From Sedimentitalea xiamensis (lineage in GTDB: Bacteria > Pseudomonadota > Alphaproteobacteria > Rhodobacterales > Rhodobacteraceae): a stretch of 64,000 nucleotides of DNA. The notes under the pieces were generated by a model, which had not been told where the DNA came from, did not search any database, and saw nothing but the letters and a program-made list of their open reading frames with translations. Positions 30,274-38,906 of the stretch are shown here, one piece after another; the first letter of the stretch is position 1; each line of letters opens with the position of its first letter. The DNA lies in the NCBI RefSeq assembly GCF_030164465.1, contig NZ_JASNJE010000003.1, forward strand, positions 186,001 to 250,000. Reading direction: 5' to 3'. The position numbers and the translations under genes are program-made.

Positions 30274-31044
30274 TCAACCGGTCGTCACGACGCCGCCATC
30301 GACGACGATGCATTGGCCGGTCATCATCCGGCTTGTGTCGGAGGCAAGGAAAAGCACACTGCCGACGATATCGGCCGGCGCGAGATGCCGCTTGAGGCAT
30401 TGACGGTCCAGATGCGCGGCGAGGTCTTCGGGCGTCGCCCAGAGATCCATCTGCTTTTGCGTCAGCACCCAGCCGGGAGCGATTGCATTGACGCGGATGT
30501 CATGCGGCCCCAATTCGCGGGCGAGGCTGCGTGTCAGGCCGGTGATGCCGGCATTGGCCGCCGTGTAGGCCGGATACCCGGCATTGCCCATCATGTAGCT
30601 GATCGAACTGAAATTGACGATCGATCCGGTCCCGGCCTTCTCCATCCCCGGCGCCACCGCCCGGCAGGCGAAGAAGTAGCACTTGAGATTGACGGCCAGC
30701 ATCGCGTCCCAGAATTCGGGCGTGGCTTCCTTCAGGCTGTGGCGTTGGTCATTGGCCGCGTTGTTGATCAGAACCCTGACCGGACCATGCTTTTCCGCCG
30801 CTTCGGCAAGCGCCCGTTCGAGCCGGTCGGTGTCGGTGATGTCGCCCTGAAGGAACAGCGGCGCGCGGACGTGCCTGGACTGCATGTCCGCGACGAAGGC
30901 AGAGGCGTCGGATCGCCCGATGAACGCGACCCGCGCGCCCTGTCCGAGAAATCCGTCCGTCAGCGCGGCGCCGATGCCCGACCCGCCGCCGGTGATGAAA
31001 ACCGACGCGTCCTTCAGGTCGTGAAAGCTGGCGATCTGCGGCAT
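30274..31044 (-). CDS. SDR oxidoreductase, galactose/aldose dehydrogenase-like
   Basis: A 256-aa classical SDR. I chose the ATG of MPQIASFHDL because GGGAG stands nine bases before it; a GTG five codons upstream (31059) is the alternative. Motifs: TGGGSGIG, NNAAND, YTAANAG where the usual YxxxK is Y-T-A-A-N, and VVDGG near the end. The Lys of YxxxK is replaced by Asn in this frame, which is unusual and may change activity. With dgoK and dgoA a role in oxidising galactose or arabinose is likely. Confidence 0.75.
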   Translation of the reverse strand: MPQIASFHDLKDASVFITGGGSGIGAALTDGFLGQGARVAFIGRSDASAFVADMQSRHVRAPLFLQGDITDTDRLERALAEAAEKHGPVRVLINNAANDQRHSLKEATPEFWDAMLAVNLKCYFFACRAVAPGMEKAGTGSIVNFSSISYMMGNAGYPAYTAANAGITGLTRSLARELGPHDIRVNAIAPGWVLTQKQMDLWATPEDLAAHLDRQCLKRHLAPADIVGSVLFLASDTSRMMTGQCIVVDGGVVTTG

Positions 31045-31065
31045 CTGTTTGGCTCCCACCCGTGC

Positions 31066-31089
31066 CGATGCGAACCCCTGTTCGCATCG
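31066..31089. promoter_or_regulatory. Perfect hairpin between EthD-like gene and SDR gene
   Basis: CGATGCGAAC and GTTCGCATCG form a perfect 10-bp stem with a CCCT loop, 22 bases upstream of the SDR start. There is no T run on the minus strand, so it is more likely an mRNA processing or attenuation element, or an operator, than a terminator. Confidence 0.45.
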
Positions 31090-31128
31090 CAGTTGTTTCC
31101 GGACGCGACACCCGACGCGCGGGGCGGG

Positions 31129-31437
31129 TTAGGCGACGACCTCACCGATCAGGATCTGCGGCTTGGTGTCGGTGAATTTCGGAATATCGGCCATGACGGG
31201 CGCGGAAGCCTTCAACGCCGCGGCCATGGCGCTTTGATCCGCGAATACGATCGTCGCGATAGCATAGATTTCGGGCGGCATGTCCGGACCTCCGGCGACG
31301 CCCCTTGTCACGAGGACGCGTTCGATATGCGGCCCCATATGCCGGTCAACCAGGTCCATATGGGTATCTAGGTAATACGCGTCGTCGAAATGGGTGTTCT
31401 CCCCTATCGGGTAGATGACCTGCAACGAGACAGCCAT
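31129..31437 (-). CDS. EthD family small protein
   Basis: A 102-aa ferredoxin-like (dimeric alpha-beta barrel) protein. The N-terminus VSLQVIYPIG, DDAYYLDTHM and the C-terminal FTDTKPQILIGEVV match EthD domain proteins. Their function is poorly defined; some assist catabolic oxidations. It is upstream of the SDR-dgoK-dgoA set on the same strand, though a hairpin lies between, so co-transcription is not certain. Confidence 0.75.
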   Translation of the reverse strand: MAVSLQVIYPIGENTHFDDAYYLDTHMDLVDRHMGPHIERVLVTRGVAGGPDMPPEIYAIATIVFADQSAMAAALKASAPVMADIPKFTDTKPQILIGEVVA

Positions 31438-31739
31438 GATGTTTCCTTTTCAGAGACGGGCGACAATCCCGCCCATATGAACGGCAACCGGACGCAGAGT
31501 CAAAATCTCGTTTCCTGCGGCACCGGGTGCGGCAGGATTGAGGCCCGGCCGGTTTCTGCGATGACGGCTGGCAGGGACGCTCCGTCCGTTTCCGGTTGTG
31601 GTCGAACGGCGGTTTTGCGTTGCCTGCAGGGACGGAAGCAGGAAAGACGATGTCGATGATCCGCCCGGACGGCTTGTCCGCACGTTGCATCCGGAGGAAG
31701 CGCCCGCGCCGGGCTGGCCATCCCGCCGATGCGGGGAAC
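31438..31739. other. Intergenic stretch without recognisable gene
   Basis: About 300 bases between the EthD-like gene and the AraC remnant. Open frames here have no family features that I recognise. It must include the promoter of the minus-strand EthD gene and may be decayed coding sequence, given the remnant that follows. Confidence 0.4.
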
Positions 31740-31742
31740 TGA

Positions 31743-31943
31743 CATGCGCCCAGGCTTGGACACGGGGCTGTCTGCGTTCGGACCCTCGCCAAGGACTTGC
31801 CGCCGCAGAACTGCCTGAACGACGCGCACCCCGGCCTGAGGGACATCGCCGTCCTGCTTGGCTATGCCAATCTGAGCGGGTTCCACCATGCCTCCAAACG
31901 ATGGACGGGAAAAACACAGAGGCAATACCGCAGGTCTCTCTGA
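31743..31943 (+). pseudogene. AraC family regulator remnant (C-terminal HTH only)
   Basis: After an in-frame stop at 31740-31742, this frame encodes the second helix-turn-helix of an AraC/XylS regulator: LRDIAVLLGYANLSGFHHA, then KRWTGKTQRQYRRSL and a stop. The N-terminal domain and first HTH are missing and no start is present, so this is a remnant. It sits 200 bases before gap and beside the galactonate genes, which it may once have controlled. Confidence 0.75.
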
Positions 31944-32090
31944 CCGAAGGTTCGTGTGCGGTCTGCCCGCGGGGGCGTCCCGTTCCGGAAAACCGGCCCC
32001 GGACCCGAAACGAATATGCCAGCCGATTGATGAAATGACCGCGCCGCGTCGCCGGGACTGGCCAGGCCGGACAGGGCGTGTTAAGCGTGA

Positions 32091-32104
32091 TGTTAGCGCT
32101 ACCA
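32091..32104. promoter_or_regulatory. LacI/GalR-type operator upstream of gap
   Basis: TGTTAGCGCTACCA closely matches the palindrome TGTTAGCGCTAACA bound by many LacI-family sugar regulators, with a mismatch in the last four bases. It lies 46 bases before the gap ATG, in the promoter zone. No LacI gene is in the window. This suggests gap responds to a sugar signal. Confidence 0.5.
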
Positions 32105-32150
32105 TAACCCCGCGGGATGCGGGTCAGACGGATTTCGGAGGGAAACGGAT

Positions 32151-33152
32151 ATGCCGACCAGGCTGGCCATCAACGGGTTCGGGCGCATCGGAAGATGCAT
32201 TCTGCGCGCTTGGATCGAAAGCGGACGAAACGACCTCGAGATTGTGGCGATCAACGATCTCGCGCCGATCGGGGTGAATGCGCATCTGTTGCAGTTTGAC
32301 TCCGTGCATGGACATCTGAATGCGCAGGTGACTGTCGAAGGCGATGTGTTGCGGATCGACAATCACCGCATTCGCGTGACGCAAGACCGCAATCCCGACG
32401 CGCTGCCCTGGGATGGCGTGGACGTCGCGCTGGAATGCACCGGTGTTTTCAGGTCCCGGAACAAGGCGGCGCAATACCTTGATAACGGATCCCGCCGGGT
32501 GCTGATTTCCGCGCCGGGCGACGACGTGGACAAGACCGTCGTCTTTGGGGTCAATCATCAGGTGCTGACCGCTGCCGACAGGATCGTTTCCAACGCTTCC
32601 TGCACCACGAACTGCCTTGCGCCGGTCGCCACGGTTCTGGACGACGCGTTCGGGATCAGAACCGGATACATGACGACGATCCACAGCTACACGGGCGACC
32701 AGCCGACCCTGGATACGGCGCATTCCGACCTTTACCGCGCCCGCGCCGCGGCGCTGTCGATGATCCCGACATCCACGGGCGCGGCCCGCGCGGTCGGCCT
32801 TGTCCTGCCGAACTTGCAAGGCCGGCTGGATGGCTCCGCCATACGGGTTCCGACGCCGAACGTATCCGTCGTCGATCTCAGCTTTCTGCCCGAACGCCCG
32901 GTCTCCGCGGAAGAGATCAACCACGCGGTGCGGCAGGCCGCCGCCAAAGGCCCGCTGCGCGGCATACTCGCCGTCAGCGACCTGCCGCTGGTTTCGTCGG
33001 ATTTCAACCACAACCCGCATTCCTCGATCCTGGCCACCGCGCAGACCCATGTTGGCGAGGGCGGCCTGGTGCGGGTCCTGTGCTGGTATGACAATGAATG
33101 GGGATTCTCCAACCGGATGCTGGACACTGCCCAGGCAATGGCCGCCTGCTGA
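32151..33152 (+). CDS. gap: Type I glyceraldehyde-3-phosphate dehydrogenase
   Basis: A 333-aa GAPDH with INGFGRIGR at the N-terminus, the catalytic C151 in SNASCTTNC, H178 in TTIHSYTGDQ, and the C-terminal WYDNEWGFSNRM. IND at about 35-37 points to NAD specificity. It oxidises glyceraldehyde 3-phosphate to 1,3-bisphosphoglycerate. pgk is not adjacent. Stands alone behind the LacI-type palindrome; a second, divergent GAPDH is at 47374. Confidence 0.93.
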   Translation: MPTRLAINGFGRIGRCILRAWIESGRNDLEIVAINDLAPIGVNAHLLQFDSVHGHLNAQVTVEGDVLRIDNHRIRVTQDRNPDALPWDGVDVALECTGVFRSRNKAAQYLDNGSRRVLISAPGDDVDKTVVFGVNHQVLTAADRIVSNASCTTNCLAPVATVLDDAFGIRTGYMTTIHSYTGDQPTLDTAHSDLYRARAAALSMIPTSTGAARAVGLVLPNLQGRLDGSAIRVPTPNVSVVDLSFLPERPVSAEEINHAVRQAAAKGPLRGILAVSDLPLVSSDFNHNPHSSILATAQTHVGEGGLVRVLCWYDNEWGFSNRMLDTAQAMAAC

Positions 33153-33491
33153 GCGATTCAAGGCCGGCAACGCGCCGAAGATCATCGTGGATTCCCGTGC
33201 CCGGAACGAACGGTGCCGGGCCGGACCGCCCCATTGTTCCGAATGCCGCGACGATGCGCCCCGAAGCCGTCAGATCTTAACTAAGAAGCCAATAAAATTT
33301 GCGAATTATTTGCGCAAATTCCCCTGTAATGATAAACGTGAGATTGCCAAGCTGGAGCCGCGCATTGTTTGAGCGCGAGTCTGGTTCGGGTGTTGTGCGC
33401 TTTCACAGGTTTCAGCGGCGCGGGTAACGAGTGAAATGCATCGGGCGTGTTTTGTTCCGGTGCCGTGGTAGTTCAGGGGTTCAGTGTGGGT
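33153..33491. other. Intergenic region with A/T-rich inverted repeat
   Basis: About 340 bases without a gene I can support. The sharpest signal is AATTTGCG (33296-33303), nine bases, then CGCAAATT (33313-33320), in an A/T-rich island that stands out against GC-rich flanks. It is 170 bases before the sugar transferase and is a good operator or promoter candidate for it. Confidence 0.45.
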
Positions 33492-34268
33492 ATGAGAGAT
33501 CAATACGAGAATGATCGACGGGTCGGTGCGAGCAGCAAGGCCAGTGATCTGCCGGGTTACATGTCGGCAATGATGCTGATGCCGCTGGCGTCCATGGCGG
33601 CCACCGGATATGACCGTCCTTTCCGGTCCGGCCCTTTCGCCTCGAAATCCCCGTTCTCCGGGTGGTATCCGGCCTGGGGCAAGCGCGCGCTGGATATTGC
33701 CCTCGTGGTCCTGGCCCTGCCGGTCGTTCTGCCGCTGGTTCTGCTCTGTATCGCGGCGCTTTGGATCGAAGGCGGCAGCCCGTTCTATCGCCAGGCCCGT
33801 ATCGGACGGAACGGGGCGGAGTTTTTCATGCTGAAGCTGCGCAGCATGGTCCGGGATGCCGACAGCAAATTGCAGGAGGTTCTCGCCCGGGATCCGGCGC
33901 TCCGGGCCGAATGGGACGAGACACAGAAACTGAAATCCGATCCCCGGATCACCCGCGTCGGCGCGTTTCTGCGGGCCAGTTCGCTGGACGAACTTCCGCA
34001 ACTCTGGAACGTGCTGACGGGCGACATGAGCCTCGTCGGCCCGCGCCCGATGATGCCTGACCAGGCATCGATCTATGGCGACCTGACGGACTACAAGGCG
34101 CTGACCCCCGGTTTGACCGGGGTGTGGCAGGTGTCGTCCCGCAACGAGTCCAGCTTCGCCCATCGCGCGACGATCGATGCGGCCTACCGGCGCTCGCTGT
34201 CGCTGCGCCAGGACGTCGGATTGCTTCTGAAAACCGTGGCAGTGGTCTTGCGCCGGACCGGATACTAG
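33492..34268 (+). CDS. Exopolysaccharide sugar transferase (ExoY/WcaJ C-domain type)
   Basis: A 258-aa bacterial sugar transferase starting MRDQYEND (a GTG and ATG further upstream are alternatives). One membrane segment (about ALDIALVVLALPVVLPLVLL) is followed by the catalytic domain: RIGRNGAEFFMLKLRSM, DELPQLWNVLTGDMSLVGPR and PGLTGVWQVSSR. It transfers the first sugar phosphate to undecaprenyl phosphate at the inner membrane. It lacks glycosyltransferase neighbours, so is an orphan initiating enzyme. Confidence 0.87.
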   Translation: MRDQYENDRRVGASSKASDLPGYMSAMMLMPLASMAATGYDRPFRSGPFASKSPFSGWYPAWGKRALDIALVVLALPVVLPLVLLCIAALWIEGGSPFYRQARIGRNGAEFFMLKLRSMVRDADSKLQEVLARDPALRAEWDETQKLKSDPRITRVGAFLRASSLDELPQLWNVLTGDMSLVGPRPMMPDQASIYGDLTDYKALTPGLTGVWQVSSRNESSFAHRATIDAAYRRSLSLRQDVGLLLKTVAVVLRRTGY

Positions 34269-34420
34269 GCCGGCCGCCGACCGGTTCCCGGTTTCGTGCC
34301 TGGCACTTTTGACATGGACAGATGCTTCGCCGCCGACGCTCGCGCGCACCGGCTGGGTCTTGCGGTTCAGGCACCCATGGAACATTCTGATGCGCGCTCC
34401 ACTTCGCGTGGCGGGCCGTT

Positions 34421-34759
34421 CCCTTGAGCGGGCTCTGCGGCGACATCCTGGCGGCCTATGCCGGTGATCCGGCCGATGGTCCGGCGCGTCGGACCGTGAA
34501 CCTGATGGCGCACCTGCTGGGTGTGTTCGCGCGCGAACTGGTTTTCCAGTATCTGCCGTTTGGAGGCATCCACTTCGCCGGCAGTGCGGCGCGCGGCATT
34601 CTCGGGTCCGCCGCGCGCGATCTGTTCCTGTCCGGACTTGAAGTGCCTGGCCGGTTCTCCGAGCAGATCGCGGGCGTTCCGATCCGCCTGATCACCGACG
34701 ATGCGGCGGCCTTGACCGGCGCGGCGCGGTATTTCGAATCCGCTGACCGGTTCGCCTGA
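34421..34759 (+). pseudogene. glk: Glucokinase remnant (C-terminal third)
   Basis: The frame begins at LSGLCGDILAAYAGD and continues with RRTVNLMAHLLGVFARELVF, FGGIHFAGSAARGIL and PIRLITDDAAALTG, the C-terminal part of a Glk-type glucokinase. The N-terminal two thirds, with the phosphate loop and catalytic Asp, are absent, stops lie just upstream in this frame, and no good ATG is present. It is a truncated relic downstream of the sugar transferase. Confidence 0.75.
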
Positions 34760-34781
34760 TGGACAACGCCGGCGGCAAGCT

Positions 34782-37700
34782 CTAGTAGTCGCGTTCGAAA
34801 AACAGCCCCAAGGCGGTCTCGCCCGTATTGTCCACTCTGCCCCTGACCGTTAAGTTGTCCGTCAGGTCCAGATTCAGGTTCACTTCTGTGTTGCCCGCGG
34901 TATTGATGCTGATGTCCGTATAGACGCCATCGGCGAGATATTTGCCCGCGCCGAACTGCGCATTTCCGTCGTCGTCGGTGCCGATGTCGAACGTATCGAC
35001 TCCGAGCCCTTCGCGCACCCCTTCGCCGATAGCGTTGCCGCTACCGCTCAATTGGGCCAGGGACGCGGCGAGCTGCGCGATTCTCAGCGGCGACAGTCCC
35101 GCGAACTGGTCTCCGAAGACCAGCATTGCCAGTGCTTCTTCGCTGGGGCGTTCCGGGTCCGAAAAGACGGTGACCTTCGGCATCGTCAGCGGGCCTGCGA
35201 TCTCCAATGTCGCGTCTCCGTCGGATGTGTGCGTCGTCGCCGAGAATTCCATGTAGGGTTCCAGGTTGCCCTGAAGGGTCAGGATGCCCTTGGTCAGATC
35301 CAGCCGTCTGCCCAGAAGGGCCATCGTGCCTCGGATCATGTCGATCTGCCCGGAGGGCGCGACCTGCGCTGTCGTGCCGCCCACCAGTATCGCACCGCCC
35401 AGTTCCGCCTGCAGCCCCCGTCCGCGCACGAACACCTTGTTGGCCGCTTCCAGGCGGACGTTCAGCCCGATGATCGGCAACCCGCTGCCGGATTGTCCGG
35501 CGTCGATCAGGCCGGCCCGTTTCCGTGTCGCCCACTGCGCGCCGGTTTCCCCGGCAAAGGTCATCGGGGGGATCGGGGCGGCGCCGAGCGATCCGGCGAG
35601 GGTGGCGATGTTGATGCTGGTTTCACCGAACCGAATTTCACCGTCGAGCGAACCGCCCTGCGTCAGCGAGCCGTCATAGGACAACCGCCCGTTCGCCACG
35701 GATTCGATGGCGACCCTGTCCGTCAGGACAAGCTGTTCGATATCGGTCACGAGAGAGGCCTGAAACGGCGGCGCCAGGGACACCGGGCCGCTGACCCGGA
35801 CCTGGCCGCCGTTGCGAAAGCCCGCGGTCGCGGAAACGTCGGCCTGTCCGGCCGACAGGCCGACGGTGGCGTCAAGTTTGTCGATGGTCTGCGCAACCGC
35901 CGGAATCGCGACGGATGTGTTCGCCGTCGTGATCGTTCCGCTGAGCGATTCGACCGCCGGCGGACCTCTCAAAGCGAGGTCGAAACTGGCGGTTCCGCGC
36001 ACCGAGTTGGGCGTGATGAACCGGTTCACGGCGCCCAGTTGCACCTGGCCTTTTGCCGTGATGTCCGACACAAGGCTGGCTTGGTCGACGGACCCGGCGA
36101 CATCGGCGGAAATCCCTGCCGGACCTTCGGCGCGTGTCGCGATCTGCCAGGTGTCGCCCGACCGCCTGGCGGTGCCCTTGGCGCTGACCGACCCCGGAAA
36201 TTCCGGGATGAAGCGTTCGATCCGGGCCAGCAACGCATCAAAAGTCAGATCGATCGACCCGTCTTCCGCAACTGTTCCGTCCAGATCGGCGAAGGATTCC
36301 CTCGGGCCGTTCAGCCGCACGGTCCCGGAATAGCTCTTTCCGGATTGACTGACATCGCCCTGCATCGTCAGCGGGCCGGGAGCCTCGGGGATGAGGCGGG
36401 CCAGATCGTCAAGCTTTGCGCTGAAGTTCAAGCCGGCGGCGCCGCTGCGCACGGCGCCCTTGGCCGTGGCGCTCAGCGCCGTCCCGGCCAGATCGAAGGC
36501 GCGGATCTCGAGCCCGGTTTCATCGCGTTCGGCCTGAAGCGACAGCGTCGTTTCTCCGGCGATCAGGTCGTCGACCTGGGCGATTCCGATCGTCGGGTCC
36601 TGCGCGGTGGCCTTCAGATCGAAATCGAACGCGCCGCCGAGCGGCGATCCTTCGCCGTTGATGGTCGCGGAGACGGCGCCAGTCAGGTCGCGCCCGGCCA
36701 GGGCCGAGAAGCGGGACAGGTCGGCGGCGGTGACGCCGGCCGTTCCGTTGACGTGTATCGCGCTGTCCAATCCGCTGATTGCCGCATCCACCGTCGCGGA
36801 AATCCCTGCCGAGCCTTCCGCGCGCGCCGCGATCTGCCAGGTGTCGCCCGATCTTGCGGCGGTGCCCTTGGCGCTGACCGATCCCGGAAAGTTCGGGACG
36901 AATTGTTGAATCTGGTTCAGCAACGCATCAAAGGTCAGATCGATCGATCCGTCTTCCGCAACTGTTCCGTCCAGATCGGCGAAGGATTCCCTCGGGCCGT
37001 TCAGCCGCACGGTCCCGGAATAGCTCTTTCCGGATTGACTGACATCGCCCTGCATCGTCAGCGGGCCGGGAGCCTCGGGGATGAGGCGGGCCAGATCGTC
37101 AAGCTTTGCGCTGAAGTTCAAGCCGGCGGCGCCGCTGCGCACGGCGCCCTTGGCCGTGGCGCTCAGCGCCGTCCCGGCCAGATCGAAGGCGCGGATCTCG
37201 AGCCCGGTTTCATCGCGTTCGGCCTGAAGCGACAGCGTCGTTTCTCCGGCGATCAGGTCGTCGACCTGGGCGATTCCGATCGTCGGGTCCTGCGCGGTGG
37301 CCTTCAGATCGAAATCGAACGCGCCGCCGAGCGGCGATCCTTCGCCGTTGATGGTCGCGGAGACGGCGCCAGTCAGGTCGCGCCCGGCCAGGGCCGAGAA
37401 GCGGGACAGGTCGGCGGCGGTGACGCCGGCCGTTCCGCTGACCTGGAACCCGCTGTCCAACCCGTCGATTTCCGCATCCACGGTTGCCGAATAGTCCAGC
37501 CCGCGCATCAGGAAGTTGCTCAGTTTGAGCGCCGTTTCGTCTTTCAGTTCGAAATCGCCGTCCAGCCGGACCTGGGTGCCGATGGCCTTGCTCAGAGCTT
37601 CGTCCTGTAGTCCGATGCCGCGCAGCGCGGCGTTCAGCGTGCCCTTGAGATGCATCGCGTCCGCCTGGTCCAGAGTGCCGTTCGCCGTGATTTCGGAGCG

Positions 37701-38906
37701 CGCCAGCTTGATGCCCGTGCGTTCGATACCGTCGACGCTCAGCCGCAGGTCCCAGGTGTTGTCCTTTTCGGCTTCGAGCCTGACGCTGATCAGCGCCGAT
37801 TGAATGGAAGTGCGGGGCTCGCCGATCGGCAGAACCACGGACGTGCCCCTGGGAGGCGAGATCCGGCCTTGCAGCAGCACCCGTTCGACCCTCCGGTCGC
37901 CGGCGATATCCAGTGCGCCGTTCAGCATCAGGGCATTGGACAGCACATCCAGTTGCTGGATCGCGAGCCGCCCGTCCGGATCGGACCGGCCCACCAGTTT
38001 CAATTGCACCTCGTCCCCGAAGAATTCGCGAAATTCGGCGGCCAGAAGCGGCGTGACATCGCCCGCCAGTTCCGCCTGAAACCCGATGCTCGGCGGAGCC
38101 GCGTCGTCCGCGTCGGAGAGCTGCACGCTGCTCAGCCGGACCTGCCCGCCCAGTCTCTCGACATCATCCGAGGCAAGAGTCACGTCGGCGGTGAAATCGG
38201 TAACCGGGCCTTCGCCTTTCACGGTCAGCAGCACGGAAGGCCGATCCGGGATGTTCAGGAGTTCCGACACCAGGCCGCCCTTGTCTTCGTTCAACGTCAC
38301 GTCCAGCGAGATCACGCTGGTTTCGTTCTGAAATCCGGCGACAAGGGTCAGCCGGTCGGTGTTCCTGTCGAGCCGCACGATTTCGAGATTGGACTCCAGC
38401 GTTCCGTTCGCAAGGCTGAGTGCGCCGTTCAGCGACAGGGCCGCCTCGTGACCGATCACGGATTGGTCGAGTTCGAACCGGTCGATCCGCAATTCGCCGA
38501 TCTCGACGGCAACCGGCAATTCCGGAACCTGGAATGGTTTCGCCTCCGGCTCGGGCAGGTCGTCCGCGGCTTGGGTCGGGATCGGTTTGCGCGCGACGAT
38601 GATTTCGGCCGCGCTCAATGTATTGACGGAAAACCGTCCGCGCACCAGCGCAAGCCGGTTCCAGTCCAGAACCGCGTCCCTGATCGTCAGCCAGACGCCT
38701 TCGTCGTCGGAAACGCTGATTTCCCGGATCCTGGCCGCGCCGCTCAGTGCACCCTGAAGCCCGGTGACCCTGATGTAACGGTTGTCTCCGGACAGGTTGT
38801 TCTGAAGCAGATTGACGAGAAAGCCGCCCGCGTCATCGTCATCCTGGGCGCGGGCCGGGGCCGTCAGGTAGAAAACCGCGATCAGCGCGAATGCAAGAAA
38901 CCTCAT
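34782..38906 (-). CDS. tamB: Translocation and assembly module TamB (AsmA-like)
   Basis: A 1374-aa envelope protein with an N-terminal signal/anchor (MRFLAFALIAVFYLTAPARA), a long repetitive beta-rich AsmA-like body and a C-terminal TamB (DUF490) domain ending in a beta-strand with terminal aromatic (FFERDY). It spans the periplasm and works with TamA in outer membrane protein assembly or lipid transport. It overlaps tamA by one base. A tandem 230-residue internal duplication makes it longer than usual. Confidence 0.9.
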   Translation of the reverse strand: MRFLAFALIAVFYLTAPARAQDDDDAGGFLVNLLQNNLSGDNRYIRVTGLQGALSGAARIREISVSDDEGVWLTIRDAVLDWNRLALVRGRFSVNTLSAAEIIVARKPIPTQAADDLPEPEAKPFQVPELPVAVEIGELRIDRFELDQSVIGHEAALSLNGALSLANGTLESNLEIVRLDRNTDRLTLVAGFQNETSVISLDVTLNEDKGGLVSELLNIPDRPSVLLTVKGEGPVTDFTADVTLASDDVERLGGQVRLSSVQLSDADDAAPPSIGFQAELAGDVTPLLAAEFREFFGDEVQLKLVGRSDPDGRLAIQQLDVLSNALMLNGALDIAGDRRVERVLLQGRISPPRGTSVVLPIGEPRTSIQSALISVRLEAEKDNTWDLRLSVDGIERTGIKLARSEITANGTLDQADAMHLKGTLNAALRGIGLQDEALSKAIGTQVRLDGDFELKDETALKLSNFLMRGLDYSATVDAEIDGLDSGFQVSGTAGVTAADLSRFSALAGRDLTGAVSATINGEGSPLGGAFDFDLKATAQDPTIGIAQVDDLIAGETTLSLQAERDETGLEIRAFDLAGTALSATAKGAVRSGAAGLNFSAKLDDLARLIPEAPGPLTMQGDVSQSGKSYSGTVRLNGPRESFADLDGTVAEDGSIDLTFDALLNQIQQFVPNFPGSVSAKGTAARSGDTWQIAARAEGSAGISATVDAAISGLDSAIHVNGTAGVTAADLSRFSALAGRDLTGAVSATINGEGSPLGGAFDFDLKATAQDPTIGIAQVDDLIAGETTLSLQAERDETGLEIRAFDLAGTALSATAKGAVRSGAAGLNFSAKLDDLARLIPEAPGPLTMQGDVSQSGKSYSGTVRLNGPRESFADLDGTVAEDGSIDLTFDALLARIERFIPEFPGSVSAKGTARRSGDTWQIATRAEGPAGISADVAGSVDQASLVSDITAKGQVQLGAVNRFITPNSVRGTASFDLALRGPPAVESLSGTITTANTSVAIPAVAQTIDKLDATVGLSAGQADVSATAGFRNGGQVRVSGPVSLAPPFQASLVTDIEQLVLTDRVAIESVANGRLSYDGSLTQGGSLDGEIRFGETSINIATLAGSLGAAPIPPMTFAGETGAQWATRKRAGLIDAGQSGSGLPIIGLNVRLEAANKVFVRGRGLQAELGGAILVGGTTAQVAPSGQIDMIRGTMALLGRRLDLTKGILTLQGNLEPYMEFSATTHTSDGDATLEIAGPLTMPKVTVFSDPERPSEEALAMLVFGDQFAGLSPLRIAQLAASLAQLSGSGNAIGEGVREGLGVDTFDIGTDDDGNAQFGAGKYLADGVYTDISINTAGNTEVNLNLDLTDNLTVRGRVDNTGETALGLFFERDY
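36259..37437. repeat. Tandem 690-bp duplication inside tamB
   Basis: Bases 36259-36747 and 36949-37437 are identical by eye over 489 bases and lie exactly 690 bases (230 codons) apart. Flanking parts of each unit are related but diverged, e.g. around 36121 and 36811. The pattern fits an older duplication homogenised by gene conversion, or a recent one with selected ends. It is in frame, so the protein gains one unit. Confidence 0.92.

Noticed and set aside
35052-37610. Long plus-strand frame opposite tamB
   Set aside because: Antisense mirror that only reflects the tamB repeats.
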